Shown here: piece after piece, positions 22,049-26,037 of the stretch
Position numbering within the stretch: position 1 is the first letter of the stretch
Layout: each line of letters starts with the position of its first letter
IMG/VR virus record: IMGVR_UViG_3300027996_001047
Coordinates: 1-26,037 of that record
Length of the DNA stretch: 26,037 nt
Source: a virus
Direction: 5' to 3' (one strand)
Translations under genes and position numbers: made by a program
Notes under the pieces: generated by a model
Told to the model about the DNA's origin: nothing
The model's input: the letters and a program-made list of their open reading frames with translations, nothing else
Database searches by the model: none

Positions 22049-23806
22049 CTACTTGAATAGCTTAGTAAAGCTATCCTTTGTCAACTTATCCACAGAGAAG
22101 TCTAGGACTTCATCCTCTGGATCGATTTCAGTAACAACTTCCGCACCCAGTGTTTGTAGCAACAGTCCGAAGTCAAACACGCTCTTGTATTGTTCGTACA
22201 GAGCCTGCACTCCCAATGTGTTTCTACCTCCGACCCTTGCGTGACCAGCACCAAAGTTCAGAAGAACAAAAGACTGAGTATCGTTCGATTCAGGCAAAAA
22301 CATCCCAAGGATCATTTGCTTCTGAACCGCTTCAGTCCGTACTTCCATCGTAACCTTATTGGGGTCCATCAGGAACTTCTTGTCAACACTGTCTCCAGCA
22401 CCAACAATGATCTTGTATCCGGATGTATCAGACCCTGAGTATACGTTATTATGTACAAGCCAAGGCTGATTAGTCCCACTCTTACAGTGTAGGTATTCCA
22501 CAGCCCCGCTAGGAGCGTTAGTAATGTCCCCACTGTAAGTAAGTAACCCCGTAGAGTACCCAGCGTTCCAACCAATCTTTTCACCAGTAATAGCACTGGC
22601 AGAGAGGTCAAGGTCACGAGCACCCCAAGCATTTTCCCAGTAGATCCCAACGCATAGCTTTTCTCCGAAAAACTTGCTGCCCGTAGGAATATTCCCCACA
22701 AACATCTTTTCAGAGGTAGGCACAGCGTATGATACATCCTCTGGAAGGAAAACCTTAGTCCCTAACAGATTCCAACGCTTAGTAGCGTAGTCAGACAGGA
22801 AATTAAAGTTCTGCACCATGTCCAAGACCTTAGGTGCATTACCTTCCTTAACCCAACTCTTACCATTACGAATACGGTAATTGAATACAGTTTGACCCTG
22901 CATACGATTGAAAACCGCAGTCATAGCTTTGAACACAGCGAAGGGCGTAGCGTTGTCCAACCAGTGAAGGTCACAAGTAGTCAACACACGACTTGTCACT
23001 TCATTCAAAGCGTTCTGTGGAACAGGCTTATGACGAGTCTTAGACAGCTTTGAGATCTTATTGATGACAGCAGGGCATCGACCCTTGAATGCCAAAAACA
23101 GTGGCTTAAAGCGATTGAAGATGGTCGCCAGACGGTCCACTCCATGAGCACGGAACTGAACAGATGGGTTAAAAGACGATTCCTTGATAGCAGCAATAGC
23201 CTTGTCATTCTTGATCAACAGGGTTTCCCCAGTCGCACGGTAGATGACGTAACGGAAGAACTCCATTGTATCGTCAGGAATAACGCCATACGCATCAGCA
23301 ATCTTGATGATCGCTTCTTTGTTCTTAACGCCTTCCTTTCCGGTAAATGAGTAGTTCAATTCGTCATGTAGAATAGATAGCAAACTGTCAACGGTTTCTT
23401 CAGTCAGGGCGATACCTGAGCGAAGCATGTCCAAACAGCGTTCTGTCATTTCTTCCACGGTCAAACCACGAACAACCTTGAACGTCAACTTAACGTCAGG
23501 CACTTCCAGAACTTCGTCTGGGATGTACATTTCGTCTTCAAAGTTGCTACCGTAAGTAGATGCGTAGTGACGGATCTGCTCCATAGCAAGTTCAAAACGA
23601 GATGAGTTGCGTACCCTCGCGAAACTCTTATGGAAACCCTTGTTCAGGTCATTCCCGTCCAACTTGTTCTGACCATAGAACGCAACGATGCGATCCTTAG
23701 CCCAAGCAGCGTCTGGAGTAACAACAAACCCTTGGTCTGACACGAATGGGTCAACCGACTTGCTTGGCTTGGCTACAACAGCGTTAAACAATTCCAGAGT
23801 TTTCAT
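22049..23806 (-). CDS. 585-residue protein of unknown function linked to the RNA array
   Basis: The largest unassigned protein here. Residues ~35-345 are mostly helical, with conserved-looking blocks FHKSFARVRNSSRFELAMEQ, IRHYASTYG, EDEMYIPDEVLEVPD and NKISKLSKTRHKPVPQNALN. Residues ~365-520 are beta-rich; ARDLDLSASAITGEKIGW... followed by YSGDITNAPSGAVEYLH recalls the pattern of TerD-type domains (LDxS, then GD-x-T), a weak resemblance. I sense a family also present in bacterial chromosomes but cannot name it. GGAAGG precedes the ATG. The five RNA elements lie directly in its leader and more structured RNA follows it, so an RNA-binding role is the leading hypothesis. No TROVE or vWA signature can be pointed to. 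Confidence 0.7.
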   Translation of the reverse strand: MKTLELFNAVVAKPSKSVDPFVSDQGFVVTPDAAWAKDRIVAFYGQNKLDGNDLNKGFHKSFARVRNSSRFELAMEQIRHYASTYGSNFEDEMYIPDEVLEVPDVKLTFKVVRGLTVEEMTERCLDMLRSGIALTEETVDSLLSILHDELNYSFTGKEGVKNKEAIIKIADAYGVIPDDTMEFFRYVIYRATGETLLIKNDKAIAAIKESSFNPSVQFRAHGVDRLATIFNRFKPLFLAFKGRCPAVINKISKLSKTRHKPVPQNALNEVTSRVLTTCDLHWLDNATPFAVFKAMTAVFNRMQGQTVFNYRIRNGKSWVKEGNAPKVLDMVQNFNFLSDYATKRWNLLGTKVFLPEDVSYAVPTSEKMFVGNIPTGSKFFGEKLCVGIYWENAWGARDLDLSASAITGEKIGWNAGYSTGLLTYSGDITNAPSGAVEYLHCKSGTNQPWLVHNNVYSGSDTSGYKIIVGAGDSVDKKFLMDPNKVTMEVRTEAVQKQMILGMFLPESNDTQSFVLLNFGAGHARVGGRNTLGVQALYEQYKSVFDFGLLLQTLGAEVVTEIDPEDEVLDFSVDKLTKDSFTKLFK

Positions 23807-23827
23807 AGCTAACGTCCTTCCTAAAAA

Positions 23828-23913
23828 ATAAGTGGAGAGTAGATTTTTTGGAGCCGCCTTGCCACCGAAGTGGCCCTAGCGGCAGAGGTTTAATAGGAAC
23901 TCTCTATACCTAT
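23828..23913 (-). ncRNA. array RNA element A
   Basis: An 86-nt element on the minus strand. Terminal helix ATAGGT/ACTTAT, then ATAG opposite CC, a 4-bp helix AGAG/CTCT, then TTCCTAT opposite CTA. Inside is a long arm GCCGC...GCGGC capped by GCCAC TTCG GTGGC (a cUUCGg tetraloop, which fixes the RNA strand as minus). It ends 22 nt before the start codon of the 585-residue gene, so it is either a released small RNA or part of that gene's 5' leader. Confidence 0.7.
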
Positions 23914-23921
23914 GTTTTAAC

Positions 23922-23968
23922 TGGGCGAAGAGTAAGTTTCAATTTTTTATAGGAACTCTTTATGCCCA
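23922..23968 (-). ncRNA. array RNA element B (minimal hairpin)
   Basis: A 47-nt hairpin: TGGGC/GCCCA outer helix, ATAA opposite TC, AGAG/CTCT inner helix, then TTCCTATAAAAA and GAAACTTA closing the loop. It is nearly identical in its loop to element E, while both helices differ with compensation. Confidence 0.7.
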
Positions 23969-23982
23969 TGATTTGTATCACT

Positions 23983-24068
23983 GTGGTGGAAAGTATAGGA
24001 TTTGAACCTAAACCCCCGAAAGGGTTTACCATGCTACCGAAGTAGCGGATAGGAACTTTCTGTACCAC
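23983..24068 (-). ncRNA. array RNA element C, with T-loop-like arm
   Basis: An 86-nt element, same length as A. Terminal helix GTGGT/ACCAC, ACAG opposite CC, AAAG/CTTT, TTCCTAT opposite ATA. Inside are three arms: GCTAC TTCG GTAGC, a second arm TAAACCC/GGGTTTA, and TAGG TTCAAAT CCTA, whose loop is a canonical T-loop. The 3' strand could also be read as an acceptor ending ACCA, but D arm and variable-loop sizes do not fit a tRNA. A tRNA-like small RNA is the better description. Confidence 0.7.
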
Positions 24069-24071
24069 TAA

Positions 24072-24184
24072 TGCAAGCGGCAGGATTCGAACCTGCATCT
24101 AACAGTTTAAAATTTGTTAGGAACTTGATTTTAACCGTAGTTGACAAGTAACATCTGGTGCTCTGCCAATTGAGCTACGCTTGC
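24072..24184 (-). ncRNA. array RNA element D: tRNA body with the array motif in place of the anticodon arm
   Basis: A 113-nt RNA. Acceptor GCAAGCG/CGCTTGC, TA, D arm GCTC AATTGGCA GAGC and T arm GCAGG TTCGAAT CCTGC are all perfect for a tRNA. The ~62 nt between D and T arms replace the usual ~22 and contain the array motif in permuted order: TTA, CTTG, TC, AAC, tetraloop TACG, GTT, AAAAT, CAAG, TTCCTA. A flanking CTAACA/TGTTAG stem with an ATTTTAA loop could alternatively be a poor Lys(UUU) anticodon arm with a 10-nt loop. It may be a tRNA mimic rather than an amino-acid carrier. CCA is not encoded. Confidence 0.72.
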
Positions 24185-24241
24185 AAAAAAAAGACGAGGG
24201 GTAAGTTTCATAAATTGATTTTTATAGGAACCCCTGTTGTC
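24185..24241 (-). ncRNA. array RNA element E with its own U-tract
   Basis: Hairpin GAC/GTC, AACA opposite TC, GGGG/CCCC, then TTCCTATAAAAA ... GAAACTTA, followed by eight T that abut the 5' end of element D. The promoter's expected start falls at the first stem base (~24241), so promoter, hairpin and T tract can make a small RNA of about 55 nt, with read-through needed for the rest of the array. Confidence 0.7.
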
Positions 24242-24247
24242 TCATAT

Positions 24248-24276
24248 ATTATAGTCTACTGGACCCTGTTTGTCAA
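24248..24276 (-). promoter_or_regulatory. sigma70-type promoter of the RNA array and 585-residue gene
   Basis: Minus-strand TTGACA (24271-24276) and TATAAT (24248-24253) with a 17-nt spacer, a perfect consensus, and GTAGAC directly before TATAAT. The next good terminator is at 20767-20794. Confidence 0.87.
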
Positions 24277-24287
24277 GGTCTTTTTGA

Positions 24288-24590
24288 CTATTTTTTCACT
24301 TTCAATTTCAATTTTAGATCTGCGTCCACACGTTTTGCCTGAATGGACTCTTTGAGTAATCTAAGTGTTTTCTTGCTATCTGTACTTAGTTTGTGACAGC
24401 CGCCTTCTTCATCCCACCAGAAGTTTACCAATGATTTCTCACTATGACCACAGCTTATCCAGAACTCTTTTGAGGGGTTGCCTTCTATATACTGCTGAAA
24501 GACCGTCCCATATGGAGAGTCCAACATTTCAGACAGCTTCATAAGTGGCTCACTAGGTTTATCGGCTTCTGAGACTGTGATCTTGATCAT
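24288..24590 (-). CDS. hypothetical protein
   Basis: A 100-residue protein. The first ~60 residues are mixed (TVFQQYIEGNPSKEFWISCGH, then NFWWDEEGG), the end is a basic helix (KLKLKVKK). The ATG overlaps the lipoprotein stop by 1 nt (TAATG), so the two genes are coupled. No family recognised. Confidence 0.68.
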   Translation of the reverse strand: MIKITVSEADKPSEPLMKLSEMLDSPYGTVFQQYIEGNPSKEFWISCGHSEKSLVNFWWDEEGGCHKLSTDSKKTLRLLKESIQAKRVDADLKLKLKVKK

Positions 24591-24865
24591 TATTTGTCCT
24601 TTTTCTGAAAATTAGCACAATGTTCGCAAGCACCGTAGTGTTCCATATCTGACCCGTAGCCGTTATACCACAGTACGTATTGGCATTTGCCCACCTTAAC
24701 GATATGAAGATCGTTTTGTATTTCCATCTTCAGTCGTTTTTGCCTACTTTGCTGGTAGTTAGAATCCGGATGTGAGTCCGGTAAACAACCAACTATACAA
24801 AGTAACGCCAACATAGGAGGTACTAAACACATAGCTGTAAGATCTTTAACTACTGACGATTTCAT
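24590..24865 (-). CDS. small lipoprotein
   Basis: A 91-residue protein with a basic start, a hydrophobic stretch (MCLVPPMLALLCIVGC) and a lipobox (IVGC), so Cys27 is the likely lipidated residue and the mature protein is ~65 residues. It ends with a Cys/His cluster (HYGACEHCANF) that may bind metal. Small phage lipoproteins often block superinfection, as T5 Llp does, but nothing in the sequence proves this. AAAAAGGAAG precedes the ATG. Confidence 0.7.
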   Translation of the reverse strand: MKSSVVKDLTAMCLVPPMLALLCIVGCLPDSHPDSNYQQSRQKRLKMEIQNDLHIVKVGKCQYVLWYNGYGSDMEHYGACEHCANFQKKDK

Positions 24866-24961
24866 TATTCTTCCTTTTTAAAACCCCGGTCGCGAGTTTA
24901 CAGATCAATTCCTGCCACGTTCAGACCCCGGTTTTCCTTTCAATCATTCCTAAGAGGTAAT

Positions 24962-25034
24962 TGGAAACAACAGGGATCGAACCTGCAACCTTCGCCTTGC
25001 AAGGGCGGTGCTCTCCCAGTTGAGCTATGTCCCC
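24962..25034 (-). tRNA. tRNA-Ala(TGC)
   Basis: 73 nt. Acceptor GGGGACA/TGTTTCC with two G.U pairs, D arm GCTC AACTGGGA GAGC, anticodon loop CTTGCAA (anticodon TGC), T arm GCAGG TTCGATC CCTGT. The G3.U70 identity pair for alanine is present. Discriminator A; CCA not encoded. Confidence 0.95.
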
Positions 25035-25062
25035 ATTATACAGTACATTCACCGTATGTCAA
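25035..25062 (-). promoter_or_regulatory. promoter-like sequence abutting tRNA-Ala
   Basis: Minus-strand TTGACA (25057-25062) and TATAAT (25035-25040), 16-nt spacer. The -10 box ends exactly where the tRNA begins, so a start six to eight nt downstream would fall inside the acceptor strand. It could serve the lipoprotein gene rather than the tRNA. Confidence 0.6.
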
Positions 25063-25067
25063 CTCTT

Positions 25068-25295
25068 TTATTCGCTTTCTTCCCACTCGAAGTACCTATC
25101 CATAAACTTGTCATAGATATTTGCGTACTTAATGTCATCACAGATTAATCTGTATAATCTCTTAGGGAAGATCCTGAACCCGTCACGGTCAAAGATCTTC
25201 GTTGAATACTCCCAGCTTTTCTCTCCGTAGGACACCCGTATTTTACAGGCATTCTTTAAGAGGGTTACCGTGTATTCCTCTATATTACTCTTCAT
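25068..25295 (-). CDS. small hypothetical protein
   Basis: A 75-residue protein (MKSNIEEYTVTLLKNACKIR...), rich in aromatic and charged residues, with C-terminal YFEWEESE. GGGAA stands before this ATG; an in-frame upstream start lies inside the Pth2-like gene. It overlaps that gene by 11 nt. No family recognised. Confidence 0.68.
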   Translation of the reverse strand: MKSNIEEYTVTLLKNACKIRVSYGEKSWEYSTKIFDRDGFRIFPKRLYRLICDDIKYANIYDKFMDRYFEWEESE

Positions 25296-25542
25296 AGAAA
25301 ATTCCCAAAACCGTTTCAGTATTAGGGTCCACCTCGGTATACCCAAGATCAACCTGAACGTGATCCGCCGACTCCTTCATCATTTCAAAATTACTGTTAC
25401 TAGACTTGAGCACAATAATTTTGTCGGGAAGATCGAAGTTCTCATACTTCATAGCCATATTAGCTACACAATGGCCCACCTGAGCGGCCAGTTTGCCCTC
25501 AGACATTTTCAGGTTTCTACGATAATATACTTTGATGTTCAT
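25285..25542 (-). CDS. Pth2-like peptidyl-tRNA hydrolase, short form
   Basis: An 85-residue protein resembling the PTH2 family (usual core ~115 residues), which frees peptides from peptidyl-tRNA dropped by ribosomes. KVYYRRNLKMSEGKLAAQVGH matches the family N-terminus ('vvr.DLkM.kGK.aAQ.~HA', catalytic His included); KIIVLKSSNSNFEMM matches the central strand ('kivlkv.......l'); DLGYTEVDPNTETVLGI matches the C-terminal 'D.GrT.i.pgt.TvlgI'. The region between helix 1 and the central strand is shortened. GGGG is ~11 nt before the ATG. It lies among tRNA genes and near a tmRNA. Confidence 0.75.
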   Translation of the reverse strand: MNIKVYYRRNLKMSEGKLAAQVGHCVANMAMKYENFDLPDKIIVLKSSNSNFEMMKESADHVQVDLGYTEVDPNTETVLGIFYEE

Positions 25543-25591
25543 TAAAGATCATCCCCTTTCCTCTTTGGTGAAAATCCTAAATTATTCTCAA

Positions 25592-25665
25592 CGACTCCAG
25601 CGGGACTCGAACCCGCAATCACCGGATCGACAGTCCGGGGCATTAACCAATTATGCTATGAAGCC
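25592..25665 (-). tRNA. tRNA-Asp(GTC)
   Basis: 74 nt. Acceptor GGCTTCA/TGGAGTC with wobble pairs, D arm GCAT...ATGC, anticodon arm CCGGA CTGTCGA TCCGG (anticodon GTC), T arm GCGGG TTCGAGT CCCGC. Discriminator G, as expected for Asp. Confidence 0.95.
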
Positions 25666-25669
25666 CTGG

Positions 25670-25742
25670 GGCGACTAGAGGGAATCGAACCCATCATTTG
25701 CGGGATCACAACCCGCCGCTTTAACCATTAAGCTATAATCGC
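25670..25742 (-). tRNA. tRNA-His(GTG)
   Basis: 73 nt. Acceptor GCGATTA/TAGTCGC, D arm GCTT...AAGC, anticodon arm GCGGG TTGTGAT CCCGC (anticodon GTG), T loop TTCGATT. Discriminator C fits histidine identity. The T stem ATGGG/CCCTC has two mismatches at its base, and the base before G1 is T, so G-1 would have to be added or made by processing. Confidence 0.9.
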
Positions 25743-25744
25743 AG

Positions 25745-25816
25745 TGCGACTGCCGAGCCACGATCTCGGACGATCAGCTTGGAAGGCTGACATGCTGCCA
25801 ATTACATCACAGACGC
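25745..25816 (-). tRNA. tRNA-Gly(TCC), unusual T loop
   Basis: 72 nt. Acceptor GCGTCTG/CAGTCGC with one T-T mismatch, D arm ATGT...GCAT, anticodon arm TCAGC CTTCCAA GCTGA (anticodon TCC), T stem CCGAG/CTCGG. The T loop is ATCGTGG instead of TTCRANN. It lies 2 nt from tRNA-His. Confidence 0.85.
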
Positions 25817-25835
25817 AAACGATGCAATTTATATC

Positions 25836-25851
25836 CCCCGGCATCTCGGGG
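25836..25851 (-). other. hairpin between tRNA-Leu and tRNA-Gly
   Basis: CCCCG AGATGC CGGGG on the minus strand, 5-bp GC stem, no T run after it. Probably a processing or spacing structure in the tRNA transcript. Confidence 0.4.
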
Positions 25852-25860
25852 TTCTAGATA

Positions 25861-25935
25861 TAGTGCCGGTGGGAGTCGAACCCACACCTGTAGGACGCTT
25901 AAAATCCTCGCCTCTGCCAGTTGGGCTACGACACC
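25861..25935 (-). tRNA. tRNA-Leu(TAA)-type anticodon, short variable loop
   Basis: 75 nt. Acceptor GGTGTCG/CGGCACT (G1.U72 wobble), D arm GCC...GGC with TGGCA, anticodon arm AGGAT TTTAAGC GTCCT giving anticodon TAA, T arm GTGGG TTCGACT CCCAC. Only about six nt separate the anticodon and T stems, whereas bacterial leucine tRNAs have a long variable arm. Confidence 0.85.
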
Positions 25936-26037
25936 TCAACGTGTTTCTTTAGCACGTTCATGAGTGCTTCCTGTCTGTCTCTGGAACTCTCTGGATCTTC
26001 CATACACTGTTCAACGTATGTATCCTTGTAGAGATCA
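25926..26037 (-). CDS. C-terminal end of an unknown gene (runs off the window)
   Basis: An open frame of 36 codons enters from the right edge and stops at TAG (25926-25928) inside tRNA-Leu: DLYKDTYVEQCMEDPESSRD then RQEALMNVLKKHVEVS. The sequence is charged and helical. The stop lies in the tRNA's first 10 nt, so mRNA and tRNA overlap. Too little is visible for a function. Confidence 0.5.
   Translation of the reverse strand, partial: DLYKDTYVEQCMEDPESSRDRQEALMNVLKKHVEVS

Noticed and set aside
22369-22737. 122-codon minus-strand frame, leucine-rich.
   Set aside because: A shadow frame within the 585-residue gene, without ribosome site or overlap logic.
23983-24068. Element C as a conventional tRNA-Glu(TTC) with encoded CCA.
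   Set aside because: Loop CTTTCGG and ACCA end fit, but the first acceptor pair mismatches, there is no variable loop, and extra bases separate the D and anticodon arms; the array-motif fold explains it better.
24072-24184. Group I or other self-splicing intron in the tRNA-like element D.
   Set aside because: The extra ~40 nt is far too short for a group I core, and its sequence is explained by the array motif.
23896-24238. GTTCCTAT repeats resemble half-sites of the yeast FLP target FRT.
   Set aside because: Pairing partners covary within each element and no recombinase gene is seen; the repeats lie inside RNA hairpins, so the likeness is by chance.
24880-24945. Direct repeat ACCGGGGT about 40 nt apart, with AAAACC/GGTTTT able to pair.
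   Set aside because: Too short, and no T run or conserved partner; may be a weak hairpin in the leader of the lipoprotein gene.

Overview
The window is a compact stretch of a tailed-bacteriophage genome. Every gene and RNA I can support reads from the minus strand. Stop/start overlaps (ATGA, TAATG) are frequent, Shine-Dalgarno sites are purine-rich, and the gene set is typical of a large lytic phage: DnaB-type helicase, RecA, SSB, PhoH, class Ia ribonucleotide reductase, a MazG-like pyrophosphatase, dCMP deaminase, a glycosyltransferase, a sigma-like factor, tRNAs and a tmRNA. The host is a bacterium with sigma70-type promoters (TTGACA/TATAAT). A Tat-like leader, a lipobox and Sec-like signal peptides point to a diderm-type envelope. 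A zinc-motif style in one secreted protein faintly recalls Planctomycetota, but that is only a hint.

Layout, in transcription order (right to left). (1) 26037-24288: the tail of an unknown gene overlapping tRNA-Leu; tRNA-Gly, tRNA-His, tRNA-Asp; a short Pth2-like peptidyl-tRNA hydrolase; a small gene; tRNA-Ala; a lipoprotein; a small gene. (2) 24276-20767: a strong promoter followed by five tandem small structured RNA elements (E, D, C, B, A), a 585-residue protein of unknown function, about 300 nt of dense RNA structure, a tRNA-like RNA with an enlarged anticodon region, a 274-nt tmRNA encoding a tag ending ALAA, a secreted coiled-coil protein and a terminator. (3) 20736-20004: promoter, coiled-coil protein, SSB, terminator. 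(4) 19981-11622: promoter, small genes, dCMP deaminase, glycosyltransferase, sigma-like factor, a Gly/Thr/Ala-rich probable virion protein, then a membrane/envelope block (PAS-domain membrane protein, holin-like protein, papain-like protease, secreted thioredoxin-like protein, small membrane proteins), terminator. (5) 11610 to the left end: near-consensus promoter driving nrdA, nrdB, a MazG-like gene, phoH, zinc-ribbon and small genes, recA, a PD-(D/E)XK-like nuclease and dnaB-type helicase, with no terminator seen before the left edge.

The most unusual part is block 2. Five neighbouring elements share one RNA motif: an outer helix, an A-rich/YC internal loop, a 4-bp helix whose sequence changes with compensation, then TTCCTA opposite TA. 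In one element (D) the motif is circularly permuted, capped with a UACG tetraloop and placed where the anticodon arm should be in a molecule with normal tRNA acceptor, D and T arms. This resembles the logic of bacterial Y RNAs (a protein-binding stem joined to a tRNA mimic). The array sits directly upstream of the 585-residue gene, as Y RNA genes sit beside their Ro partner gene. I cannot show that the 585-residue protein is a Ro/TROVE protein, so the pairing is a hypothesis. With the phage tmRNA, Pth2-like protein and unusual tRNAs, the right third looks like a translation and RNA-management module.
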